Shown: positions 1 to 7,137 of the stretch, piece by piece
Position numbering within the stretch: position 1 is the first letter of the stretch
Layout of the letters: each line of letters begins with the position of its first letter
Source of the DNA: Treponema sp.
Lineage (GTDB): Bacteria; Spirochaetota; Spirochaetia; Treponematales; Treponemataceae
Direction: 5' to 3'
Length of the DNA: 17,145 bases
Assembly (NCBI GenBank): GCA_016293915.1
Contig: JAEDCY010000051.1
Location: 1 to 17,145, forward strand
Made by a program: the position numbers and the translations under genes
Notes under the pieces: generated by a model
Databases searched by the model: none
Told to the model about the DNA's origin: nothing
What the model saw: the letters and a program-made list of their open reading frames with translations, nothing else

Positions 1-659
1 ATTTCGTTACGGAAAGATTTACCAACCTGAGCAACACCAAAAGGAACCTTCATACGGTTAGACTGAACAATGTTCTTAAAGTCTGTAAAAATACCCTGAC
101 AGGTTTCAGGACGGAGATAAATCAAATGGCTGTCGTCTGCAATTGGTCCCTGATATGTCTTGAACATAAGGTTGAACTCGCGAACTGCTGTATATTTGCG
201 GTTTTTGCTTCCACATGTAGGACAGTTGATGTTTGCATCGATGAAAGCTTTCATTTCATCATGTGTCATTGTATCAACAGGTTTTCCAGGATTTACATCA
301 GGATTAGCTGCAACAAAGTCTTCGATAAGTTTATCTGCGCGGTGACGTGCATTACATTCTATACAGTCAACCATTGGGTCAGAAAAGTGATCAACGTGAC
401 CGGATGCCTTCCATGTTGTATGATGCTGGAAGATAGCTGAATCAAGACCAACTACATCGTCGTGCAGCTGAGTCATGTAGTGCCACCATTCATTCTGAAT
501 ATTTCTTTTGAATTCTACACCAAGTGGACCATAGTCCCATGCACCTGCCTGTCCACCATAAATTTCAGAAGCCTGATATACAAAGCCTCGTCTCTTACAC
601 AAGCTGATGATTTTGTCCAGGGTACATGCGTGTACGTCTGTGTTTTCTGTTTTTGCCAT
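1..659 (-). CDS. glyQS: Glycine--tRNA ligase, single-chain class II (5' part, cut by window edge)
   Basis: Charges tRNA-Gly with glycine in the cytoplasm. I translated 219 codons from the ATG at 659; the rest lies beyond position 1. Typical of the dimeric, eukaryote-like GlyRS: RRGFVYQASEIYGG near residues 23-36, WDYGPLG at 41-47, two CxxC pairs (C99/C102 and C146/C149) that probably bind zinc, YLRPETCQGIF at 181-191, and class II motif 2 ending GKSFRNE at 213-219. Family members are roughly 440-460 residues, so about half is present. The start is supported by an AAGGAG Shine-Dalgarno six bases upstream. The upstream gene on this strand, pilZ, ends 134 bp away, so glyQS may have its own promoter. 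Identification is secure. Confidence 0.96.
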   Translation of the reverse strand, partial: MAKTENTDVHACTLDKIISLCKRRGFVYQASEIYGGQAGAWDYGPLGVEFKRNIQNEWWHYMTQLHDDVVGLDSAIFQHHTTWKASGHVDHFSDPMVDCIECNARHRADKLIEDFVAANPDVNPGKPVDTMTHDEMKAFIDANINCPTCGSKNRKYTAVREFNLMFKTYQGPIADDSHLIYLRPETCQGIFTDFKNIVQSNRMKVPFGVAQVGKSFRNE

Positions 660-793
660 TTATATCTCCTTACGACTCTGGCGTGGGCCGTTTTGTGATT
701 TTTTCGCCACGACGTACCGGGTAAGGCCGCCAATGGCTTTTAAGTTGTAAATGTGAGAGTATCATAAAAAGAAATTGTTTGCAAACGAAAAGA
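660..793 (-). promoter_or_regulatory. Leader and promoter region of glyQS, partly GC-rich
   Basis: Intergenic stretch between the pilZ stop and the glyQS ATG. Seen: the Shine-Dalgarno AAGGAG next to the start, a possible -10 box TATGAT (761-766 on the minus strand) without a convincing -35, and a perfect 10-bp palindrome GTTTGCAAAC at 777-786. The part from about 675 to 740 is clearly richer in G and C than the flanks and contains short complementary pieces such as TGGCG/CGCCA. I could not match it to a T-box or any other known leader. Function is unknown. Confidence 0.4.
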
Positions 794-1957
794 TTAAGCG
801 TCTGCAGGCTTTTCATCCCCCACTGCTTCTTCCACTTCCTCTGCTTCTTCGATTTCTTCAACCTCATCCACAGCTTCGTCAGTCTCTTTATCATTTTCTT
901 CCGGCAAGGCAGCTTTACCCAGATAATCATCAATATCCGGTGGATTTGCATAAATCAAATTTTCCAGACGCTTTTCCATATGTTCAAAAATGAAATTCTT
1001 AATTACTTTTCTGTCATCAGGTCCTACCTGCCTTAGGAAGAGCAGCATTGCAAAATAATTATTGTTATCATAAGACTTTACGTCAAAAACAATAGAAGGA
1101 GTAGCAATAGAACGTCTTCCTAATGTAATGGAAAAACTTGGAACAACCGTTTTTTTAGCAAGAACTGCACCATAACTTTTTGGGAAAATGCAGGTAAAGC
1201 CTACAGAAGAAATATTTGCTATGGAAACCTGAAGCAGCTGGGTTTGAGTTGCAAAATAACCATTTATGGAAATACTTTCATCGCAATCAAGTCTTAAATA
1301 TTTTCTTTTTCCTTTTGCACCGTTCAATTCAAGAATTCCAATAACATTCTTTATTAATTCTGTACCCTTTACTTCATTAAGCATTATGAAGCCACCCGGC
1401 AAAGAAAGATTCATCATAAACCTTTCTCTTTTAGGCTGAGGAATCATTGCAGACATCAAGCCTACAAAAATGGTTTTCAGCTTTTCATCCTGCTGGAAAG
1501 ATAGAATATAATTAAACCAGCCGTCATAGCTCATTTCATCATCAATAAAAATAAAACAAAGAGCGTCAGGAAACATTCTTAAAGCATTCTTAGTATATTT
1601 ATAATCCTTGATGATATAGGCTTCATATTCATGCTGTTTTAATTCCGGCTGAAGATAATTTTCAACATATAAGGGAGGATTCACAAAAAAAACTTTTCGC
1701 CCGATAATCGGATTTTCACAGCGGGGAGCCAGAGGAACCTGAATAACAGGCTTTGTTGTTGCCTCCTGTTCTGCCGCAGCTTTTTCTTCGGCCTTATCTT
1801 GAATTTCTTCTGCAGACTCTGCTTCAAGATTATTTTGAACTTCAGCGTCTTTCTGAGTTTCTTCAGATTCCTGAGGCTTCTGTGTCTCCTGAGTTTCCAG
1901 AGTTTCCTTATTTTCTTTTTCTTCTGATTCTTTTTCCGGTAAATCAGTCTGGCTCAT
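794..1957 (-). CDS. PilZ-domain protein with receiver-like N-terminal domain and acidic tails
   Basis: Probable c-di-GMP reader. Order: a low-complexity Glu/Lys/Gln-rich N-terminus (1-70); a domain of alternating strands and helices (about 85-210, GRKVFFVNPP to NVIGILE) that looks like a degenerate response-regulator receiver; a PilZ domain (about 215-335); and a Glu-rich acidic C-terminal tail (353-379). Both c-di-GMP motifs are present: RxxxR as RKYLR (R218, R222) and NxSxxG as N248, S250, G253. The receiver-like part has no clear phosphorylatable Asp, so it is probably not a classical receiver; this is inference. It follows dus by 10 bp and is probably co-transcribed with it. The nearest AGGA is 13 bases before the ATG, a weak ribosome site. 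The partner protein is unknown. Confidence 0.8.
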   Translation of the reverse strand: MSQTDLPEKESEEKENKETLETQETQKPQESEETQKDAEVQNNLEAESAEEIQDKAEEKAAAEQEATTKPVIQVPLAPRCENPIIGRKVFFVNPPLYVENYLQPELKQHEYEAYIIKDYKYTKNALRMFPDALCFIFIDDEMSYDGWFNYILSFQQDEKLKTIFVGLMSAMIPQPKRERFMMNLSLPGGFIMLNEVKGTELIKNVIGILELNGAKGKRKYLRLDCDESISINGYFATQTQLLQVSIANISSVGFTCIFPKSYGAVLAKKTVVPSFSITLGRRSIATPSIVFDVKSYDNNNYFAMLLFLRQVGPDDRKVIKNFIFEHMEKRLENLIYANPPDIDDYLGKAALPEENDKETDEAVDEVEEIEEAEEVEEAVGDEKPADA

Positions 1958-1967
1958 CTTTACAGTA

Positions 1968-2981
1968 TCATCCTATTTTATATGTTTTAATTTTTTCTTC
2001 AGGGCATTTTTCAAAAAAGTCCCTGATTTCCTCTTTCAGTGCCTCATTTCCCTTTTCTGCGGCATTTACAAAATGCGTCTGGGCATAATGGGCAAACTGA
2101 AAGTTCATGCAAAAGTAAGTAAAAAATCTTTGCAGACGGGTTTTATAAAACTCCGGCGGCTGATATTCTTCTACATTCTTTATATAATCATAACAAATTT
2201 TTTCCATATCTACCTTAATTTCTTTGTTTTTTTCTGAAAGAATTTCCGAAAAAATCCATGGTTTTTGTACACTTGCCCGAGAAATCATAATTCCATTGAT
2301 ATCAGGACAGGTTTTAAGTGCATAAGAAGCGGTCACTGCATCCTTTACATTTCCATTAAGATAGATTTCCACACCAGAGCCCTTATATCTTTCACAGAGA
2401 GCCTGACAATATTTATACCTTGGTGGACGGGAAAGTTTTTCCTTTTTAGTTCTTGGATGAAGGGTAAGAAGCTTTGCACCCTTTTCTACCAGCATATCAC
2501 AGAAAGAAAAAAAGCCATCATCTGTAAAATCTTCATCTCCAAGTCTGAGTTTTACCGAAAAACGCTTTGTTTTTTCCGGATTTTTACTATTATAACATGC
2601 AACTTCCTGTCCAACCCGGCTAATCATTTCTTCAGCTTCTTCACGCGGACGTGTCATCCAACCTATACCGGCTCCGGTTTTATATACATCAGGAGCAGAA
2701 CAGCCCATATTGATATCAAGTCCAAGCCCTGGAAGTTCAAGCAGCTGTTTTGCAGCTTCTACCATTCTTTCGCTGTCATGACCGGTAAGCTGCCATACCA
2801 TTTTCTGCGGAGCCGGATAAGGATTTATATAGTATTTTTCAAAGGGACCTGCATTTATAAGAGAACCGGCATTTATCATCTCATTAAAATATTCATCACA
2901 GCCGCCAAACTGCTCTACAAGAATCCTAAAGGCCGGATGAGAAATAGTAGCCATGGGACCACAGATTAATTTTTTACACAT
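1968..2981 (-). CDS. dus: tRNA-dihydrouridine synthase family protein
   Basis: FMN enzyme that reduces uridines in the tRNA D-loop to dihydrouridine using NAD(P)H. Family marks: CGPMATISHPAFR at the N-terminus (first TIM-barrel strand), DINMGC with the probable catalytic C94, GAGIGWM after it (103-109), HPRT in the middle and NGNV (phosphate/FMN loop), followed by a helical C-terminal domain. The usual DxNMGCP-V-K signature is changed to DINMGCSAPDVYKTGAG. Length of 337 is normal, but I cannot assign the DusA, DusB or DusC subgroup. It heads the dus-pilZ unit. No Shine-Dalgarno precedes the ATG; AT-rich TATAAT boxes lie almost directly against it, so the mRNA may be leaderless. Confidence 0.9.
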   Translation of the reverse strand: MCKKLICGPMATISHPAFRILVEQFGGCDEYFNEMINAGSLINAGPFEKYYINPYPAPQKMVWQLTGHDSERMVEAAKQLLELPGLGLDINMGCSAPDVYKTGAGIGWMTRPREEAEEMISRVGQEVACYNSKNPEKTKRFSVKLRLGDEDFTDDGFFSFCDMLVEKGAKLLTLHPRTKKEKLSRPPRYKYCQALCERYKGSGVEIYLNGNVKDAVTASYALKTCPDINGIMISRASVQKPWIFSEILSEKNKEIKVDMEKICYDYIKNVEEYQPPEFYKTRLQRFFTYFCMNFQFAHYAQTHFVNAAEKGNEALKEEIRDFFEKCPEEKIKTYKIG

Positions 2982-2996
2982 ATTATATATATTATA
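2982..2996 (-). promoter_or_regulatory. -10 region of dus, immediately before the start codon
   Basis: On the minus strand a TATAAT (2991-2996) ends nine bases before the dus ATG, and a second TATAAT (2982-2987) touches it. No good -35 is visible at 16-18 bp spacing, so the promoter is a weak call. There is no Shine-Dalgarno in the same stretch. Confidence 0.4.
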
Positions 2997-3007
2997 TCAA
3001 AAATCCT

Positions 3008-3036
3008 TTGAAATATCCCGTGTTTAGTATTATTAT
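3008..3036 (+). promoter_or_regulatory. Sigma-70-type promoter of the DUF975-sppA unit
   Basis: TTGAAA (3008-3013), exactly 17 bp, then TATTAT (3031-3036). Each box has five of six consensus bases. The expected transcription start is near 3043, giving a leader of about 30 nt with GGAG at 3058-3061 before the ATG at 3072. The -35 lies only 11 bp from the dus -10 on the other strand, so the divergent promoters overlap. Confidence 0.7.
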
Positions 3037-3071
3037 AGAAAAGAAAAACAACTAATTGGAGTATAAAAACT

Positions 3072-3785
3072 ATGTTTGAACGAAAAAAGTACAAGAGCTT
3101 TGCGAGAACCCAGCTCTCTGGCCGTTGGGGCGTACCTGTAATTGTTACACTTTTTGTAACAATCATACTCAGAATTTTTGGAATTCCAGAAATAATACAA
3201 TTGTACAAAACAGGATATTTTACAGCACTTATTAAGCTGGATTGGCAGGGTATTAGTGTAGCTGCTCAAGATGCAAACCCATCACTTTTTTCACCCCTCA
3301 TTCAAACTATTGTTGAAGCTATTCTTTCAGTCGCTTCAATTAATGTATATCTCAAAATGTCACGTTCACCTGAACCTGTAAGTTTTAGTGATTTCATAGA
3401 AGGTTTTAACAACTGGGCTCGAGCAATACTTGCTGTATTATGGCAGATTCTCTGGATTTTCCTCTGGGCACTCCTTTTCTTTATTCCTGGAATCATAAAA
3501 GCAATTGCCTACTCCCAGATGTTCTATATCATAGTTGAATACAAAGATGTATCTATAACAAAAGCCATGCGTATAAGTATGGAAATTACAAAAGGTCATA
3601 AATGGGATTTATTTGTAATGTACCTTTCTTTCTTTGGCTGGGATCTTCTTTCTTTATTTACATTAGGAATACTTCAATTTTGGCTTCTCCCATACAAGAA
3701 CATGACATATATCAACGCATATCATGCACTTATTAAAGAAGCAATTGAATCAGGAAGACTTAAACCGGAGGATTTATCAGAATGA
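3072..3785 (+). CDS. DUF975 family integral membrane protein
   Basis: A 237-residue membrane protein of unknown biochemical role. Hydrophobic segments occur near residues 25-40, 80-95, 115-145 and 180-205. The C-terminal half carries the family pattern: LLFFIPGIIKAIAYSQMFYIIVEY, then ITKAMRISMEITKGHKWDLF, then a Gly-Trp-rich helix and LGILQFWLLPY. A GGAG Shine-Dalgarno lies ten bases before the ATG. It overlaps sppA by four bases (ATGA), so translation is probably coupled and the two products may work together in the membrane; that is inference from layout only. Confidence 0.85.
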   Translation: MFERKKYKSFARTQLSGRWGVPVIVTLFVTIILRIFGIPEIIQLYKTGYFTALIKLDWQGISVAAQDANPSLFSPLIQTIVEAILSVASINVYLKMSRSPEPVSFSDFIEGFNNWARAILAVLWQILWIFLWALLFFIPGIIKAIAYSQMFYIIVEYKDVSITKAMRISMEITKGHKWDLFVMYLSFFGWDLLSLFTLGILQFWLLPYKNMTYINAYHALIKEAIESGRLKPEDLSE

Positions 3786-4804
3786 AAAAAACAACAAGAT
3801 CGGGCTTAATAATATTAATTATTTTTCTTATTGTCATAGGCGCATATACAGTTTTTACATTAAAAGGAATAAGCGGGGACTCTAAAATTACTATAAATTC
3901 ATCAGATACCTACCGTGTTGCAGAAGATTCTGAAAGTTATAATCCTTCTGCTGCAAAGGCCTATAGAAATGAGTTTATTGCTGCTTTATATATAGAAGGA
4001 ACCATTTCTGCTGCAAACAATTCCTATAATCACAAATGGCTTTTATCAACAATTGAATCTCTTAAGAAAAATGAGAAAAATGCCGGTCTTGCAGTATTCA
4101 TCAATTCTCCGGGAGGAGCTGTATATCAGTCAGATGAAGTTTACCTTGCCTTGCAGGATTACCGAACAACAAAACGTCCTGTATATATATACCAGGGACC
4201 TATGGCAGCATCTGGCGGTTACTATATTTCATGTGCCGGAAACAAGATTTATGCAAACCGCAATACCCTTACAGGTTGTATCGGCGTAATAATGGGTAAC
4301 TCTTTTGACCTTACCGGCCTTTTTGACCGGCTCGGTATTAAATCTACAACAATTCATTCTGGTGCAAACAAGAATATGCTTAATTATAACGAACCACTTA
4401 CTGAAGAACAGAAAGCTATCATGCAGTCTATGTGTGATGAGTGTTATGATCAGTTTGTTTCAATAGTTGCAAAAAACAGAGGCATTCAGTACAACACCTG
4501 CTGTAAAATTTCAGACGGAAGACTTTATTCTGCAAAACAGGCTCTCGACAACCGTCTCATAGATGCAATTGACACCTGGGATAATATGCTCCGCGACCTT
4601 GCAGAAAATGAGCTTAAAAAGCCAGGAATTAAGGTTACAACTTTTAAGTATCAGAAAAAACAGAGCGTTTATGACATGCTTACAGAAAAAGCACTTGATA
4701 TCCAGACTGCAAAAGCCGCAGCTCAGCTTGGAGTTCCATCAGAAGTAATTAAGTCTATGAATGACAAATCTTTAGTTCCGATGTATCTCGCACCTGTAAA
4801 TTAA
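3782..4804 (+). CDS. sppA: S49-family membrane protease, signal peptide peptidase SppA type
   Basis: Membrane-anchored serine protease thought to degrade cleaved signal peptides and membrane-embedded fragments. One N-terminal membrane anchor (about 8-28) is followed by an extracytoplasmic domain with the S49 features: NSPGG at 108-112, catalytic Ser144 in MAASGGYY, and the probable general-base Lys197 in SGANKNML, the Ser/Lys dyad of short SppA proteins. The 340-residue size fits the single-domain, Bacillus-like form rather than the double-domain E. coli form. GGAGG lies ten bases before the ATG. It overlaps the DUF975 gene upstream and converges on the methyltransferase gene with an 11-bp gap. 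Confidence 0.9.
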   Translation: MKKTTRSGLIILIIFLIVIGAYTVFTLKGISGDSKITINSSDTYRVAEDSESYNPSAAKAYRNEFIAALYIEGTISAANNSYNHKWLLSTIESLKKNEKNAGLAVFINSPGGAVYQSDEVYLALQDYRTTKRPVYIYQGPMAASGGYYISCAGNKIYANRNTLTGCIGVIMGNSFDLTGLFDRLGIKSTTIHSGANKNMLNYNEPLTEEQKAIMQSMCDECYDQFVSIVAKNRGIQYNTCCKISDGRLYSAKQALDNRLIDAIDTWDNMLRDLAENELKKPGIKVTTFKYQKKQSVYDMLTEKALDIQTAKAAAQLGVPSEVIKSMNDKSLVPMYLAPVN

Positions 4805-4815
4805 AGTCAAAAAAC

Positions 4816-5817
4816 TTATCTCTCAATAAAATAAAGACCAGCCTTCTTACCGTTTACAAGAGTATGAAGGCTGTTTTTTATTTTAAAGTCTGATTCTGAA
4901 ACAGCAGCTTCCAGTTCTTCTTTTCTTGCAGACAGAATGACCATACGACCAGAATCTGAAAGTATTCTGTTAAAAGACAGGAACATCTTCTGATAAAACT
5001 CTTTTATATCACCTATTTCTTCGTAATATCCCCACGGAGGATCTGTAATTACAAGACTGATTGATTTGTCTTCAATGTGATTAAGTGAAAAAGCATCTGC
5101 CTGCCTGCAATCAATAAGGCCTTCAGAAGCAGCCGAAATCTGTTTTCGCGAACCAGTAAGAGCTGACTTCTCTGCTTCAATATCACTTATAAAAAGCTTT
5201 TGAAACTTAAACTTTTTTGCTAACTGTACTGGTATGGAACCGTAGCCGCAGAAAGGTTCAAGAATTTTATCATCTTCTTTAATCTTTGCAAAACAGCAGA
5301 TAAGATAAGCAATTTCAGGACGCAACTCACCTTTATTAAGATTCTTTTCAGTAAACTCACGTTTCGAAATCAACTCACCGCAAAATGCAAAACCTTCACG
5401 CCGTATAGAAAACCAGATTTCATTTGTAGGGGAAAGTCTGTCCAGCTTAAGTTTTGAATTGGCAAGAACATATTCTTCTGCCCGCCGGGTAATTGATTTA
5501 TCTACTTTAGCAAATTGATTTTCCTGGACAAAGCGGATACGAAAGCTTCCCTTATTCACAAGGAAATAATTCTTTGAAGAACACACAGAGCCAACCAGAG
5601 AATTAAAATTCAGCCCCTTTCCTTTCATTGTTCTGAGTACAAAAAAAGTGTTATTAAAATATATGATTTTTTCCAGCTCCCGGGAATCACCGTCAAAACG
5701 ATAATGAATCAGTCCGTCGTAAAGCCCAAGTATTTTGATTTTAGGAAATCGTTGTGTAAGGTCCCCCTCCACCACACTCTGAAAGCCGGTAATAAATGTA
5801 GATATGAATTCCGCCAT
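4816..5817 (-). CDS. TRM11/TrmN-like class I SAM methyltransferase with THUMP-like N-terminus
   Basis: Probable RNA guanosine-N2 or adenine-N6 methyltransferase. The N-terminal half (about 1-150) resembles the THUMP-containing half of the TRM11/TrmN/RlmL group: GFQSVVEGDL near the start, and KGELRPEIAYLICCFAKI (162-179) leading into the catalytic domain. The Rossmann part has the SAM motif LEPFCGYGSIP (186-196) and the amino-methyltransferase motif TDPPWG (258-263, D/N-P-P-[YFW] type). Length of 333 fits. The target base (tRNA m2G6 or an rRNA site) cannot be told from sequence. No Shine-Dalgarno; a TATAAT at 5826-5831 ends eight bases before the ATG, suggesting a leaderless transcript. Confidence 0.82.
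   Translation of the reverse strand: MAEFISTFITGFQSVVEGDLTQRFPKIKILGLYDGLIHYRFDGDSRELEKIIYFNNTFFVLRTMKGKGLNFNSLVGSVCSSKNYFLVNKGSFRIRFVQENQFAKVDKSITRRAEEYVLANSKLKLDRLSPTNEIWFSIRREGFAFCGELISKREFTEKNLNKGELRPEIAYLICCFAKIKEDDKILEPFCGYGSIPVQLAKKFKFQKLFISDIEAEKSALTGSRKQISAASEGLIDCRQADAFSLNHIEDKSISLVITDPPWGYYEEIGDIKEFYQKMFLSFNRILSDSGRMVILSARKEELEAAVSESDFKIKNSLHTLVNGKKAGLYFIER
4828..4884. terminator. Probable intrinsic terminator, located inside the 3' coding end of the convergent gene
   Basis: CAGCCTTC (4839-4846) and GAAGGCTG (4866-4873) form a perfect 8-bp stem, followed by six T's (4874-4879) and ATTTT. The A-rich flank (AAAATAAA) can pair with TTTATTTT, so the hairpin works in either direction. 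It is about 35 nt after the sppA stop and within the last codons of the methyltransferase gene, because the gap between the two stops is too short for a terminator. Confidence 0.7.
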
Positions 5818-5825
5818 ATTTTTTT

Positions 5826-5831
5826 ATTATA
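5826..5831 (-). promoter_or_regulatory. -10 box of the TRM11-like gene
   Basis: A TATAAT on the minus strand is followed by eight A/T-rich bases and then the ATG at 5817. The -35 at 17 bp (TATGAT) is poor. Transcription would start on or about one base before the ATG. Confidence 0.45.
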
Positions 5832-5863
5832 TGTAATTTTATCTTTTAATCATAGTAGTAAAC

Positions 5864-5906
5864 TAAAAGCTAAAAGCTAATAGCTAATAGCTTTTAGCTT
5901 TTAACT
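5864..5906. repeat. Heptad tandem repeat that also forms a 16-bp inverted repeat
   Basis: From 5865 the sequence runs in 7-base steps: AAAAGCT twice, AATAGCT twice, TTTAGCT, TTTAACT. The same stretch is a perfect inverted repeat with arms 5864-5879 and 5888-5903 around an 8-base loop. It lies between the divergent starts of the TRM11-like gene and infC, about 12 bp upstream of the infC -35. It could be an operator, an UP-element-like stretch or a hairpin; nothing in the sequence decides. Confidence 0.8.
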
Positions 5907-5917
5907 AACAAACAGAC

Positions 5918-5946
5918 TAGACACACAACACTAAAATCCATATAAT
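5918..5946 (+). promoter_or_regulatory. Strong sigma-70-type promoter of the infC operon
   Basis: TAGACA (5918-5923; five of six -35 bases), exactly 17 bp, then a perfect TATAAT (5941-5946). The expected start is near 5953, giving a leader of roughly 48 nt. The leader has a small hairpin, GAGTT (5975-5979) with AACTC (5985-5989), directly before the Shine-Dalgarno AGGAGG (5991-5996). Confidence 0.75.
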
Positions 5947-6000
5947 AAAAAGATACACGCTATATGTTTAAAGAGAGTTCTTACAACTCCAGGAGGAAAA

Positions 6001-6540
6001 TTGGCATACGTGAATAACAATAACAACAAAAATGGTCAGAGAATCAATGAAATGATTCGTGTCCGCGAAGTACGTCTTATTGATGACGAGGGAAATCAGT
6101 TAGGCATTGTTGCTACACAGGAAGCCCTCAGAATGGCAAAAGACAAAGACTTAGACCTTGTTGAAGTTTCACCGAATGCTAACCCACCGGTTTGTAAAAT
6201 ACTTGATTATGGCAAATACAAGTTCGAACAGGAAAAAAAGCTCCGTGATTCCAAGAAGAACCAGAAAGTATTAAAGCTGAAGGAAATCCGTATGCAGCCA
6301 AAAATCGGCTCAGGAGATCTGGATACTAAAGCCAAACATATACAGGAATTTCTTGACGAGGGTGACAAGGTTAAAGTTACAATCCGTTTCCGCGGACGTG
6401 AACTTGCTCACACTGAACTCGGCTATGATGTTCTGAATGAGGTGTTAAAGCGACTTACCTCGGCGTACAACATTGATAAGCCTGCCGCAATGGATGGCAG
6501 AAACATGTCAATGACAATCTCAGCAAAAGCCGCAAAATAA
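6001..6540 (+). CDS. infC: Translation initiation factor IF-3
   Basis: Binds the 30S subunit, keeps subunits apart and checks the initiator tRNA-start codon match. All family landmarks are present: NEMIRVREVRLIDDEGNQLG in the N-domain, DLVEVSPNANPPVCKILDYGKYKFE, the basic linker KKLRDSKKNQKVLKLKEIRM, and the C-domain with HIQEFLDEGDKVKVTIRFRGRE. Length 179 is normal. No ATG is available near the start. I take the TTG at 6001, four bases after AGGAGG; the in-frame GTG at 6010 is the alternative, 13 bases after it. Rare start codons are a known means of IF-3 self-regulation (AUU in E. coli). It is first in infC-rpmI-rplT. Confidence 0.96.
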   Translation: MAYVNNNNNKNGQRINEMIRVREVRLIDDEGNQLGIVATQEALRMAKDKDLDLVEVSPNANPPVCKILDYGKYKFEQEKKLRDSKKNQKVLKLKEIRMQPKIGSGDLDTKAKHIQEFLDEGDKVKVTIRFRGRELAHTELGYDVLNEVLKRLTSAYNIDKPAAMDGRNMSMTISAKAAK

Positions 6541-6551
6541 GGGGTTATAAA

Positions 6552-6752
6552 ATGCCTAAGATGAAGACAAAGAAGTCAGCAGCTAAGAGATATTCTCTTA
6601 CTGGATCTGGCAAAGTTAAGCACAAGAAGCAGAACCTTCGTCATATTTTGACAAAACGTTCTCCTAAGAGAAAGAGAAATCTTCGCGCTGCAGGTTATGT
6701 AGCAGAAGCAGATGCAAAGAAAATCAGAAAGCAGATGCTTCCATACGGTTAA
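6552..6752 (+). CDS. rpmI: 50S ribosomal protein bL35
   Basis: Small basic large-subunit protein of 66 residues, the usual size. It shows the family pattern MPKMKTKKSAAKRY, GSGKVKHKKQNLRHIL and KRSPKRKRNLR. The Shine-Dalgarno AAGGGG overlaps the infC stop codon, eight bases before the ATG. It sits between infC and rplT as in most bacteria. Confidence 0.97.
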   Translation: MPKMKTKKSAAKRYSLTGSGKVKHKKQNLRHILTKRSPKRKRNLRAAGYVAEADAKKIRKQMLPYG

Positions 6753-6764
6753 TAGGAGATAACG

Positions 6765-7124
6765 ATGTCAAGAGCAATAGACGGAACAAAAAGAAAGAAT
6801 CGCCGTATTAAGATTTTGAAGCTTGCTAAGGGTTTCCGTGGCGACAGAAAATCAAACTACAAACCAGCTAAAGATGCTGTAACAAAGGCTCTCGGTCACG
6901 CATACGTAGATCGCCGTGACAGAAAGCATGAATTCCGCACTCTCTGGATTGCACGTATTAACGCTGCTGTTCGTGAAGAAGGAATGACATACTCACAGTT
7001 TATCAACGGAATTAACAAAGCCGGTATTAAATTGAACCGCAAGGCTCTTTCTAATATGGCTATTGAAGACCCTGCTGCATTCAAGGCAGTTGTTGAAGCT
7101 GCTAAGAAAGCTGTACAGGCTTAA
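6765..7124 (+). CDS. rplT: 50S ribosomal protein bL20
   Basis: Early-assembly 23S rRNA-binding protein, 119 residues, normal size. Family marks: KLAKGFRGDRKSNYKPAKDAV, HAYVDRRDRKHEFRTLWIARINAA, and YSQFINGINKAGIKLNRKALSNMAI. AGGAGA lies six bases before the ATG. In E. coli and Bacillus bL20 represses its own operon by binding the leader mRNA; I do not recognise such a leader here. The 12-bp gap to rpmI and 13-bp gap to the next gene suggest one transcript. Confidence 0.97.
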   Translation: MSRAIDGTKRKNRRIKILKLAKGFRGDRKSNYKPAKDAVTKALGHAYVDRRDRKHEFRTLWIARINAAVREEGMTYSQFINGINKAGIKLNRKALSNMAIEDPAAFKAVVEAAKKAVQA

Positions 7125-7137
7125 GGAAGTTTGAAAA

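Noticed and set aside
777..786. GTTTGCAAAC as a terminator or operator
   Set aside because: A 10-bp palindrome without a loop cannot form a useful RNA hairpin, and a single short site is not enough to call an operator.
660..793. T-box riboswitch upstream of glyQS
   Set aside because: Glycine T-boxes are common in Firmicutes, but the conserved AGGGTGGNACCGCG-type antiterminator bulge is absent; the CCCGGTACG piece is only a superficial resemblance.
2265..2969. Long plus-strand reading frame of 234 codons opposite dus
   Set aside because: It is wholly antisense to a gene with clear dihydrouridine synthase motifs, and its product has no recognisable domain.
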